Positions 16,160 to 24,067 of a stretch of DNA of 64,000 nt are shown in pieces (the first letter of the stretch is position 1; each line of letters begins with the position of its first letter). The DNA comes from Streptomyces inusitatus (GTDB lineage Bacteria; Actinomycetota; Actinomycetes; Streptomycetales; Streptomycetaceae), in contig NZ_BMWG01000022.1 in NCBI RefSeq assembly GCF_014651115.1, positions 86,815-150,814 on the forward strand, read 5' to 3'. Under the pieces are notes generated by a model that searched no databases, was not told the DNA's origin, and saw only the letters and a list, made by a program, of their open reading frames with translations. The translations under genes and the position numbers were made by a program.

Positions 16160-17832
16160 ACTCGCCCTCGGTTCTTGACGTCTGCGTCATTCAGGTCGGC
16201 CCGGCTGACGGAGGCGACCGTCTCCGGGGCAAGGTCGAACAGTGTGCGCAGCGCGTCCGCGTACCCCGCGCCGCCGGGCTCGCTCGCGAGCTGCTTCACC
16301 CGCACGGTGGGCGCGTGAAGAAGCTTGTCGACCACCCGGCGAACGGTCTGGCCGATCTCCGCGCGCTGCTTCTCGTCGAGGGCGGGAAGCCGCCCCTCCA
16401 GCCGGGCGATCTCACCGGCGACGACATCGGCGGCCATGGCGCGCAGGGCGACCACGGTCGGAGTGATGTGCGCCGCCCGCTGGGCGGCCCCGAAGGCCGC
16501 GACCTCGTCGGAGACGATCCGGCGCACCTGGTCCACGTCGGCGGCCATCGGCGCGTCGGCGGAGGCCTCGGCGAGCGACTCGATGTCGACCAGCCGGACG
16601 CCGGGGATCCGGTGCACGGCATGGTCGATGTCACGCGGCATGGCGAGATCGAGCAGAGCCATCCGCACGGGTCCGTCGCCGGCGCCCGCCACGGCGGCGG
16701 CTCCGGTGCGGACCCGGCGCGGGGCGTTCTCCGTCCACAGACCGTGCTGGGCGAGCGCCTCGGCGGAGTGCTGCTCGTCGAGACCCACCGGGCAGCCGCC
16801 CCTGGACTCGGCCTGCTCGGACTGCTCGGTCCCGGCGTCCTGAGTCGTGACGCCGGGGCTCTCGCCGCCCGCCAGGACCCCGGCGGAACGGTCCGGCACC
16901 CGGCCGTCGCGCGCCGCGGCGGCGGCGAGCCGGGCCACCAGACTGCCGTCGGGGGCGCGCAGCCGGTCGGGGTCGGACCCGCCGCCGCCCGCGTCCGCGC
17001 CCTCGGCGAGAGCCGCGGCGACCGCGTCGGCGGTCAGCACGAGACCGGTGGCCCCGGTGCAGGACACCACGGCGTCGGCACGTGTCAGCTCGTCGGCCAC
17101 GGCCGCCATCGGCACGGCCCGGACCGAGACCCCGCCCGGCCCGGAGAGCGCGGCGGCCAGCCGCTCGGCGCGCTCCAGCGTGCGGTTGGCGATCACCAGC
17201 TCGCGTACGCCGAGCCTGGCCAGCGTCGTCGCGGCGAGGGAGGACATCGACCCCGCGCCGATCACGAGCACCCGCTTGTCGGCCGCCCATCCGGCGACGT
17301 CGGGGCCGTCGGCGAGCTGCTCCAGACCGAAGGTGACGAGCGACTGCCCGGCCCGGTCGATCCCGGTCTCGCTGTGGGCCCGCTTGCCGACCCGCAGGGA
17401 CTGCTGGAAGAGATCGTTGATCAGGCGGCCCGCGGTGTGCAGGCCCTGCCCGGTCGCGAGGGCGTCCTTTATCTGACCGAGGATCTGGCCCTCGCCGACG
17501 ACCATCGAGTCCAGACCGCAGGCCACCGAGAAGAGATGGTGGACGGCCCGGTCCTCGTAGTGGACGTACAGATAGGGGGTCAGCTCCTCAAGACCCACCC
17601 CGCTGTGCTGCGCGAGCAGGGTCGACAGCTCGGCGACGCCCGCGTGGAACTTCTCCACGTCCGCGTACAGCTCGATGCGGTTGCAGGTGGCCAGCACCGT
17701 CGCCTCGGCGGCGGGCTCGGCGGCCAGCGTGTCCGTCAGCAGCTTGGCCTGCGCGTCAGCGGAGAGCGAGGCGCGCTCCAGCACGCTCACCGGTGCGCTG
17801 CGGTGACTCAGTCCGACGACCAGAAGACTCAT
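16156..17832 (-). CDS. hemA: Glutamyl-tRNA reductase
   Basis: 558 residues; most bacterial GluTRs are about 420. It reduces Glu-tRNA to glutamate-1-semialdehyde, the first committed haem step. The catalytic Cys50 is in VLATCNRIELY, with the GLSHRSAPV N-terminus and the NADPH domain at VIGAGSMSSLAATTLARLG. The extra length is an insertion of roughly 110-120 residues after VVSCTGATG, rich in Gly, Asp, Glu and Arg, within the nucleotide-binding half before LLDLAMPRDIDHAV. Large inserts here occur in other Streptomyces HemA proteins. It follows rex with ATGA overlap. Confidence 0.94.
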   Translation of the reverse strand: MSLLVVGLSHRSAPVSVLERASLSADAQAKLLTDTLAAEPAAEATVLATCNRIELYADVEKFHAGVAELSTLLAQHSGVGLEELTPYLYVHYEDRAVHHLFSVACGLDSMVVGEGQILGQIKDALATGQGLHTAGRLINDLFQQSLRVGKRAHSETGIDRAGQSLVTFGLEQLADGPDVAGWAADKRVLVIGAGSMSSLAATTLARLGVRELVIANRTLERAERLAAALSGPGGVSVRAVPMAAVADELTRADAVVSCTGATGLVLTADAVAAALAEGADAGGGGSDPDRLRAPDGSLVARLAAAAARDGRVPDRSAGVLAGGESPGVTTQDAGTEQSEQAESRGGCPVGLDEQHSAEALAQHGLWTENAPRRVRTGAAAVAGAGDGPVRMALLDLAMPRDIDHAVHRIPGVRLVDIESLAEASADAPMAADVDQVRRIVSDEVAAFGAAQRAAHITPTVVALRAMAADVVAGEIARLEGRLPALDEKQRAEIGQTVRRVVDKLLHAPTVRVKQLASEPGGAGYADALRTLFDLAPETVASVSRADLNDADVKNRGRV

Positions 17833-18557
17833 GCCGGCATCACGGCGGGCATGTCCCCGTCAGGCCCTTTCCGGCTCGCGGCGGCCTCGGCCTCCTCGCC
17901 GGCCTTCCGCTGCTCGTGGAAGGCGAGGATCTGGAGTTCGATCGAGAGGTCGACCTTGCGCACATCGACGCCGTCCGGCACGGACAGCACGGTGGGGGCG
18001 AAGTTCAGGATGGAGGTCACACCGGCCGCGACAAGACGCTCGCACACCTGCTGCGCGGCCCCGGCGGGCGTGGCGATGACACCGATCGACACCCCGTTGT
18101 CGCTGATGATGCTCTCCAGCTCATCGGTGTGCTGGACGGCGATCCCGGCCACCGGCTTCCCGGCCATCGCCGGATCGGCGTCGATGAGCGCCGCGACCCG
18201 GAACCCCCGGGAGGCGAATCCGCCGTAGTTGGCGAGGGCCGCGCCGAGGTTTCCGATACCGACGATCACCACGGGCCAGTCCTGGGTCAGCCCCAGTTCG
18301 CGGGAGATCTGATAGACGAGGTACTCGACGTCGTAGCCGACACCGCGGGTCCCGTAGGAACCCAGGTACGAGAAGTCCTTGCGCAGCTTCGCGGAGTTCA
18401 CTCCGGCCGCCGCCGCCAGCTCCTCGGAGGAGACGGTGGGCACGGAGCGCTCGGAGAGCGCGGTCAGCGCCCGCAGGTACAGCGGGAGCCGGGCGACGGT
18501 GGCCTCGGGGATTCCTCGGCTACGGGTCGCCGGTCGGTGATTTCGGCCAGTTGCCAC
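17829..18557 (-). CDS. rex: Redox-sensing transcriptional repressor Rex
   Basis: 242 residues. It senses the NADH/NAD+ ratio and represses respiratory and haem genes at low NADH. The winged-helix N-terminus (PEATVARLPLYLRALTAL, SAKLRKDFSYLGSYGTRGVGY) is followed by a Rossmann domain (VIVGIGNLGAALANYGGF). GTG 18557 is chosen because family members begin ATGR.HRPATRSRG there; the frame is open 67 residues further, but that part crosses the Rex operator. It heads the rex-hemA-hemC-hemD operon, as known in S. coelicolor, and should be autoregulated through the site at 18634. Confidence 0.96.
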   Translation of the reverse strand: MATGRNHRPATRSRGIPEATVARLPLYLRALTALSERSVPTVSSEELAAAAGVNSAKLRKDFSYLGSYGTRGVGYDVEYLVYQISRELGLTQDWPVVIVGIGNLGAALANYGGFASRGFRVAALIDADPAMAGKPVAGIAVQHTDELESIISDNGVSIGVIATPAGAAQQVCERLVAAGVTSILNFAPTVLSVPDGVDVRKVDLSIELQILAFHEQRKAGEEAEAAASRKGPDGDMPAVMPA

Positions 18558-18622
18558 GGTGCTCCTGCGGGATGAGCGAGGCTCTAGGCGGCCGTGTGTT
18601 CCAAGACCGCCCCGTCGAATGC

Positions 18623-18651
18623 AGGCTATGTCTTTGTGAACGCGTGCACAA
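18623..18651 (-). promoter_or_regulatory. rex promoter candidate overlapping the Rex operator
   Basis: On the minus strand TTGTGC (18651-18646) and TAGCCT (18628-18623) are spaced by 17 bases. The first hexamer is the outer half of the Rex operator, so bound Rex would occlude RNA polymerase. Confidence 0.5.
18634..18651. promoter_or_regulatory. Rex operator (ROP)
   Basis: TTGTGAACGCGTGCACAA matches the Streptomyces Rex operator (consensus TGTGAACGCGTTCACA) with one mismatch in the right half. It lies about 80 bases before the rex start, in line with known autoregulation of rex-hemACD. Confidence 0.9.
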
Positions 18652-18937
18652 AGATGGTGTCCGTTTTGTCCGAGCAAAGTGATCGGGGTCACGCGATAGG
18701 GCAGCGCAAAGGCGGAACCGCGAACCAGCTCGGGCCGTTGTAGACGTGATGGGGGCAAAGCAGCGCACGCTCCTCACCTGATCACCCCCCGAGACCGCTC
18801 CACTGTGCCCTGTCACCCCGGAGTCCCGATAGAGCCATGACGGGGGAAGAACGGCCGGGCAACCGTTCCGATCGCAACGGAAGCCGCCCGCCGCCCCCTC
18901 TCACACGCGCCCCGCGCCCGCCCCCGGCACCCCTCGC

Positions 18938-19213
18938 TCACCCCTCCAGCGCGCGCCGCAGCCGCTCCGGGTCCACCCGCCAGAACGTGTGCTGCTCGCC
19001 GTCGACCAGCACCACCGGGATCTGCTCCCAGTACTCCCGGTGCAGCGCCTCGTCCTGGGTGATGTCCTTCTCCTCCCAGACGGCCCCGGTCCGGCCGCAC
19101 ACCTCCTCGACCACGGCCCGGGCGTCGTCGCACAGATGGCACCCCGGCTTCCCGATCAGCGTCACCACACGCTCGCCGGCCTTCTTCTTCGCACGCCGCA
19201 ACAGAGGACTCAT
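18938..19213 (-). CDS. Glutaredoxin-like thiol-disulfide protein
   Basis: 91 residues. Thioredoxin fold of the small glutaredoxin-like (DUF836) type, with redox centre CHLC in GKPGCHLCDDA, cis-Pro region QIPVVLVDGE and a final helix DPERLRRAL. Its partner may be mycothiol or a reductase; not determinable. ATG 19213 is the start closest to the domain; the frame continues upstream without family support. It sits between rex and a HAD phosphatase. Confidence 0.82.
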   Translation of the reverse strand: MSPLLRRAKKKAGERVVTLIGKPGCHLCDDARAVVEEVCGRTGAVWEEKDITQDEALHREYWEQIPVVLVDGEQHTFWRVDPERLRRALEG

Positions 19214-19418
19214 CCCCCCATTCTCCGCCCGCGCCCGACCCCGCCCGACGCCCGGGCACCGTGAAGAACCAGCCATCCGCCGCGCCGCCTCCGTACCGTC
19301 GCCGCGCCGCTTCCGGAGCCCCGCCCGAAGCCCCGTCCGATACCCCGGACGCACTGACTCCACACCCCGGCGCCCCGGCGGGTCGGGAAGTTCCGAACAG
19401 ACTGGCTATGCTCGCCGC

Positions 19419-20363
19419 ATGGCCGCATTCGGATGGCTCACCCCCCGTAGGCGCTCCGCCACCGCACGGAGCGTCCTCGCAGGCGAGGCGGCGGCCGAGG
19501 CGGCGCGCACCTCATCGCGAGAGCTGGCGGAAGCCACCGCTCCGCAGCAGACCGACGAACAGGCCGACGAGCCCCGCTTCCCCGTCGCCGGGGACGAGCG
19601 GGCCGCCGCCTTCTTCGACCTCGACAACACCGTGATGCAGGGCGCCGCGCTCTTCCACTTCGGCCGGGGTCTCTACAAGCGGAAGTTCTTCCAGCGCAAT
19701 GAGCTGGCGCGCTTCGCCTGGCAGCAGACCTGGTTCCGGCTCGCCGGCGTCGAGGACCCCGAGCACATGCGGGACGTCCGCGAGTCCGCCCTCTCCATCG
19801 TCAAGGGCCACCGCGTCTCCGAGCTGATGAGCATCGGCGAGGAGATCTACGACGAGTACATGGCCGACCGGATCTGGCCGGGCACCCGGGCGCTCGCCCA
19901 GGCCCACCTCGACGCCGGCCAGAAGGTCTGGCTGGTCACGGCCGCCCCGGTGGAGACCGCGACGATCATCGCCCGCCGGCTGGGCCTGACCGGCGCGCTC
20001 GGCACGGTCGCCGAGTCCGTCGACGGCGTCTACACCGGCCGGCTGGTCGGCGAACCGCTGCACGGCCCGGCGAAGGCCGAGGCCGTCCGCGCCCTCGCGG
20101 CGGCGGAAGGACTCGAACTGGAGCGCTGCGCCGCCTACAGCGATTCGCACAACGACATCCCGATGCTCTCGCTCGTCGGACACCCCTACGCGATCAACCC
20201 GGACACCAAGCTCCGCAAGTACGCGCGGGAGCGCGAGTGGCGGCTGCGCGACTACCGGACCGGCCGCAAGGCGGCCAAGGTCGGCATCCCGGCCGCCGCC
20301 GGAGTGGGAGCCATCGCGGGCGGCACGGCCGCCGCCGTGGCCATCCACCGCCGCCGCCGCTGA
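19419..20363 (+). CDS. HAD-superfamily (IB) hydrolase, membrane-tethered
   Basis: 314 residues. HAD motif I is FFDLDNTV, motif II VTAAPVET and motif III/IV YSDSHNDIPML, the SerB-like IB subgroup, so a phosphomonoesterase; the substrate is unknown. A ~55-residue polar Ala/Glu/Gln-rich N-terminal extension precedes the domain. The C-terminus has a Gly/Ala hydrophobic stretch (VGIPAAAGVGAIAGGTAAAVAI) ending in HRRRR, which looks like a tail anchor. ATG 19419 fits the family; the frame extends upstream across the divergent region without coding support. It precedes bldN. Confidence 0.82.
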   Translation: MAAFGWLTPRRRSATARSVLAGEAAAEAARTSSRELAEATAPQQTDEQADEPRFPVAGDERAAAFFDLDNTVMQGAALFHFGRGLYKRKFFQRNELARFAWQQTWFRLAGVEDPEHMRDVRESALSIVKGHRVSELMSIGEEIYDEYMADRIWPGTRALAQAHLDAGQKVWLVTAAPVETATIIARRLGLTGALGTVAESVDGVYTGRLVGEPLHGPAKAEAVRALAAAEGLELERCAAYSDSHNDIPMLSLVGHPYAINPDTKLRKYAREREWRLRDYRTGRKAAKVGIPAAAGVGAIAGGTAAAVAIHRRRR

Positions 20364-20673
20364 CGGCCGCCGATCGTCCCGCCGACGGCCCGCAGGCCCC
20401 CGAACCCGCTCCCCGCGGTGCGTCACCCAGAGTGCGCCACCCCGGGAACGGTCATATTGCGATCCGACTCGGTCACCAAACGCTCACACTTCGCTAAGAG
20501 AACCGACTCTCAGACGGCACAGAAGCGACGGAAACGGTGATTTGAGCAACTGGGTGTAGCACTGCCTGTACGAAGCGTTATTCTCCTCAGACGCATACGG
20601 GACCCCGTCCGTCGCCACGACGGGTGAACGGTTCCGCACTGCTCGTGATGGAAGCTCTGCCTCTGGGAGTCCC
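20364..20673. other. Upstream region of bldN, no gene
   Basis: 310 bases holding the bldN promoter. A plausible promoter is TGTAGC (from about 20555) with TTATTC 17 bases downstream (about 20578), leaving a leader near 90 bases. In other Streptomyces bldN is repressed by BldD; I could not identify a convincing BldD site by eye. Confidence 0.4.
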
Positions 20674-21468
20674 GTGTACCCACACGTCGGGGTTGACGCC
20701 TCGGGCCTGGCTACGCTGCGCGCGGCGGTCCTCGACCACTTGCGCGGCTTCGTCCCCACCGCGTACGCCGTCCCCGCGCTCGCCCTGCCCCGCCTTGCCA
20801 CCAGCGGTCCCGCCGCTCCCTGCTACGCCCTGGCCGACGGCCGCGCGGCCGTCGGCAGACGCACCTCCCGGGGCGGCTCGCACGCCCCGGCCACCGCCCG
20901 CCGACCCAGCGCCGACAGCGACAGCGCCCGCATGATGGAGCTGGTCGAACGCGCCCAGGCGGGCGAGGCCGAGGCCTTCGGCCGCCTCTACGACCAGTAC
21001 AGCGACACGGTCTACCGCTACATCTACTACCGCGTCGGCGGAAAGGCGACGGCCGAGGATCTGACCAGCGAGACCTTCCTGCGCGCCCTGCGCCGCATCT
21101 CCACCTTCACCTGGCAGGGCCGCGACTTCGGGGCCTGGCTGGTCACCATCGCCCGCAATCTGGTCGCCGACCACTTCAAATCCAGTCGTTTCCGACTGGA
21201 AGTGACCACCGGCGAAATGCTCGACGCCAATGAGGTCGAGCGCAGCCCCGAGGACTCCGTGCTGGAGTCCCTCTCCAACGCCGCGCTGCTCGAAGCGGTG
21301 CGCAAGCTCAACCCCCAGCAGCAGGAGTGCGTGACCCTGCGCTTCCTCCAGGGCCTGTCGGTCGCCGAGACCGCCAGGGTGATGGGGAAGAACGAGGGAG
21401 CGATCAAGACCCTCCAGTACCGTGCCGTACGCACCCTCGCCCGGCTGCTCCCCGACGACGCCCGCTGA
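20674..21468 (+). CDS. bldN: ECF sigma factor BldN (pro-protein)
   Basis: 264 residues. This ECF sigma factor is needed for aerial hyphae and for chaplin/rodlin expression. The sigma-2 region lies around AFGRLYDQYSDTVYRYIYYRVG...AEDLTSETFLRALRRI and sigma-4 around LNPQQQECVTLRFLQGLSVAETARVMG. Uniquely among ECF factors it carries an N-terminal extension of about 86 residues (MYPHVGVDASGL... to DSDSARMM) that is cleaved in S. coelicolor; the length here is conserved. GTG 20674 matches the known pro-sequence start. The anti-sigma gene rsbN follows. Confidence 0.96.
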   Translation: MYPHVGVDASGLATLRAAVLDHLRGFVPTAYAVPALALPRLATSGPAAPCYALADGRAAVGRRTSRGGSHAPATARRPSADSDSARMMELVERAQAGEAEAFGRLYDQYSDTVYRYIYYRVGGKATAEDLTSETFLRALRRISTFTWQGRDFGAWLVTIARNLVADHFKSSRFRLEVTTGEMLDANEVERSPEDSVLESLSNAALLEAVRKLNPQQQECVTLRFLQGLSVAETARVMGKNEGAIKTLQYRAVRTLARLLPDDAR

Positions 21469-21528
21469 CCGCCCTCAACTCACCATCGGTGACGCCTCGA
21501 TGACGCACTGGTCCGATCATCCTTCGCG

Positions 21529-21557
21529 CGTAACCCAAGTGCCGCGACACTCGTTGT
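21529..21557 (+). promoter_or_regulatory. BldN-type promoter before rsbN
   Basis: CGTAAC (21529-21534) and CGTTGT (21552-21557) separated by 17 bases closely match the BldN promoter consensus CGTAAC-N16-CGTTGA. rsbN is a known BldN target in S. venezuelae, so sigma and anti-sigma form a feedback loop. Confidence 0.7.
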
Positions 21558-21687
21558 CCGGGATGCAGGCTCCCTGTGGTCACGTCCGATCCACAGCCAC
21601 TCACTCGATCGTGTGGCCGTGTTCAAGGCGTGCAACCTTTCAGAACCCCGGGGGAGTCGACCGTCATGACGAGAGGAGGTGCCGCCA

Positions 21688-22893
21688 GTGATCGCGAACG
21701 TATCGGCGCACCGGCGGGCGAACGCCTTCGCCCAGGCCTTGGAAGACCAGGCGGCCGGGCAGCCGGATGACTCGGTCGAACCGACCGAGCGCGGACGGCT
21801 GTTGGCCCTGGCATCCGGTCTCGGCGAGCTGCCGAAACCGGAGATGGATCCCGAGGTCAAAGTGGTGCAGCGAGCACAGCTCGTGGCAGCCATGGAGACC
21901 ATGCTCCAAGAGGGCACGGCCTCGGGCGGCGAGCACACCGGCCCCTCGGTGCCGGAGCAGCGCAAAGCCGGCCGGGGTGCCCACCGGGCCTCCCCGCTCC
22001 GCAAGCTCAGACCGCGTTCCCGCTGGTCAAAGGGGCTCGCGGCCGGCGGACTGACCGTCGGCGTCGCCGCCGGAGCATTCAGCGGAGTGGCCGCGGCCAG
22101 CTCCGACGCGCTCCCCGGCGACACGCTGTACGGACTGAAGCGCGGCATGGAGGACATCCGGCTCGGCATGACCGACGGCGACTCCGACCGGGGTGAGCTC
22201 TACCTCGACCAGGCGTCCACCCGGCTCAGCGAGGCCCGCCGCCTCATGGAGCGCGGCCGGGCCGGCGATCTGGACCACGAGTCGCTCGGCGAGGTCCGCC
22301 GCGCGCTGAACGGCATGCGCCACGACGCCAAGGAGGGCCACCGGCTGCTCCACGCGGCGTACGAGCGCGACGGCTCGCTCGGCCCGATCCAGAAGCTCAA
22401 CTCGTTCTCCCGCGCCCACCGCGACGCCTGGGCCGGGCTCCGGAACCGGCTTCCGGCCCAGCTCACCGATGTCGGCGACGAGGTCACCGACGTCTTCAGG
22501 GCCATAGAGGACGAGGTCAGCCCGCTCCAGTCACTGCTGCCCACCCCGCCGGAGCAGGGCCGGGGATCCTCCCAGCGCCCCGGCACCACCTCCCAGGACA
22601 CCAGCCGTACGCCCTCCTCCGGGGAGCGCACGACCCCGTCCTCGACCCAGGCCCCCGCCGCCCGGAAGAACAGCTCGGAGACCGCCGAACCGGGCCCCTC
22701 GGAGTCGGCGGCGACCGAGGACAGCGGTCTGCTCGGCGGCGACGGCACCGGCCTCTTCGACTCCCCGTCGAACGACGCCTCCACCCCCGCGTCGGGCAAG
22801 TCCTCCTCGTCCCCGAAGGCGGATGTCACCATCCCGCCCCTGCTCCCCGGCATCCTGCCGGGCCTGGGGCTGGACGGATCCGAAGAGGAGTAG
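21688..22893 (+). CDS. rsbN: Anti-sigma factor RsbN
   Basis: 401 residues, single-pass membrane anti-sigma factor for BldN. Residues 1-111 are the cytosolic sigma-binding domain (SAHRRANAFAQALE...), ~116-138 the membrane segment (GLAAGGLTVGVAAGAFSGVAAA), then a helical extracytoplasmic DUF5667-like domain (DALPGDTLYGLKRGMEDIRL) and a long Ser/Thr/Pro-rich tail from ~285. GTG 21688 is chosen because AGGAGG (21674-21679) sits nine bases before it; the earlier in-frame GTG at 21679 overlaps that ribosome site. Confidence 0.94.
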   Translation: MIANVSAHRRANAFAQALEDQAAGQPDDSVEPTERGRLLALASGLGELPKPEMDPEVKVVQRAQLVAAMETMLQEGTASGGEHTGPSVPEQRKAGRGAHRASPLRKLRPRSRWSKGLAAGGLTVGVAAGAFSGVAAASSDALPGDTLYGLKRGMEDIRLGMTDGDSDRGELYLDQASTRLSEARRLMERGRAGDLDHESLGEVRRALNGMRHDAKEGHRLLHAAYERDGSLGPIQKLNSFSRAHRDAWAGLRNRLPAQLTDVGDEVTDVFRAIEDEVSPLQSLLPTPPEQGRGSSQRPGTTSQDTSRTPSSGERTTPSSTQAPAARKNSSETAEPGPSESAATEDSGLLGGDGTGLFDSPSNDASTPASGKSSSSPKADVTIPPLLPGILPGLGLDGSEEE

Positions 22894-23338
22894 CAGCACC
22901 CAGCGAGATCCCGAGGCCCGCGCACCCCCGGGCGCGGGCCCGGGACGGGGGGGGGGGGGGCGGGGGGGTCCCGGCCCCCCCCCCGTTTCCCCCCCGCCCC
23001 CCCCCCGGGCCCCGGAGAACAAAGGACCCCCCCCCCGGGGGGCGGCCAAACCCCCGGAGGGGGGGCCCGCCCCCGGCGGCGGGCTGTAGGAGCGGGGGGC
23101 GGCGGGCGCCCAGCGGCCGGGCCAGAGCGGGCGGTCGACCGCCCAGCGGGACCGGCCGCGCGCCCGCGCCGTACGGGCCGAGCGGTCACCGGCCGCCCCG
23201 CAGACAGGCCACCACGCGTCGGCCTCCCGGCCCTCGTCCGGCGGCTGAGGGCGACCGGCGGCGCTCCGCGACACCCACGAGGCGAGGGCCCCGACCAGAG
23301 CGGTCGGGGCCCTCGCCTCGCGCGGTCCCGGGGCCGGT
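22894..23338. other. Gene-free homopolymer-rich region
   Basis: 445 bases without a convincing gene. From about 22919 to 23095 the DNA is almost only G or C runs: 14 G at 22947-22960, ten C at 22975-22984, ten C at 22997-23006, ten C at 23027-23036. A perfect 16-base palindrome (GGGCGGTCGACCGCCC, 23129-23144) follows. No translated frame here resembles a protein I recognise. Confidence 0.8.
23278..23320. terminator. Perfect 19-bp hairpin
   Basis: Arms 23278-23296 and 23302-23320 are exact complements around a five-base loop. It lies just downstream of the I78-like gene on the minus strand and may also stop rsbN transcripts. Confidence 0.9.
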
Positions 23339-23542
23339 TCACCCCGTCCAGGCGCGGACCACCTCACCGCCGCGCACCTCGAAGTTCAACCGCCCCGCCA
23401 GATATTGCAGGGTGATGATCGTGCCCGGCGGCAGCGAGCGCACGGTGCTCCAGCCGCGCTGCCGGGCCAGCCGCTCGGCGGTCTCGGCGGAGAGGCCGAC
23501 ATAGGCGGCGGGGTCGTCCTCGGGGTTCGGTGTGGATGCCAT
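23339..23542 (-). CDS. I78-family protease inhibitor-like protein
   Basis: 67 residues. It fits the peptidase inhibitor I78 / elastase-inhibitor-like family: GLSAETAERLARQRGW, then VRSLPPGTIITLQYLAGRLNFEV and a final basic strand. It lacks a signal peptide, so a cytosolic protein is more likely than a secreted one. ATG 23542 begins just before the domain; an extra 17-residue upstream extension is possible. Identity is by pattern only. Confidence 0.7.
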   Translation of the reverse strand: MASTPNPEDDPAAYVGLSAETAERLARQRGWSTVRSLPPGTIITLQYLAGRLNFEVRGGEVVRAWTG

Positions 23543-24067
23543 GGCCCCACGGTAGGCGGCAGCGGACGGTGACGGAAGCGGACGGCCGTACACCCTTCAC
23601 CCACCTCGGGCACCCCAGTGGTCACGCTTCTGTCACAGCTCCTCAACACGCGTACGGCTCAATGCGCGTCACCCGAACGAGCACTTCTGGGACCGGCGTA
23701 CGGAAATTCCCCGCAGCTCGCCGGAGTCGAGAAATTCCCCGGCCAATTAATGAGTCGGCACATCCGGGAGTGAATTGACGGACCGTTCGACGAATCGTTC
23801 GACGGGGCGTTAAGAATTCACCTCTTCCTTACAGGATCCCCTTGTGTGTTCCGCCGGGGCCGGCGCAGGTGTTCCGCCACCGATGGGGCGCGCGACGGCG
23901 TACGGGAGACATCGCCCCCGGCGGCCGTTCTTCGGACAGGCGCTCGTGCCGCCCCACAGCTCGTACGGCGGCACCTCGCAGGCCGCACGGCGTACGGGAG
24001 GAGGGCGGCAGCTTCCGCGCACCGCAGCGCACCGCACCGCCCCCCGGATCCGGATCCGCATACCCGG
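23543..24067. other. Intergenic region, no recognisable gene
   Basis: 525 bases. The left third is relatively AT-rich and carries GAAATTCCCCG twice (from 23703 and from 23731) and CGTTCGACG twice near 23784 and 23795, which may be regulatory. Several short frames cross the rest on both strands, but none has recognisable domain content or a good ribosome site. Confidence 0.6.

Larger units (their letters stand above)
18558..18937. other. Upstream region of rex, no gene
   Basis: 380 bases between rex and the glutaredoxin-like gene. The rex-proximal part holds the Rex operator and a candidate promoter. I see no further gene or clear structure in the remainder. Confidence 0.7.

Noticed and set aside
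20364..20673. BldD binding sites before bldN
   Set aside because: Known for S. coelicolor, but no segment here matched the BldD consensus well enough by eye to report coordinates.
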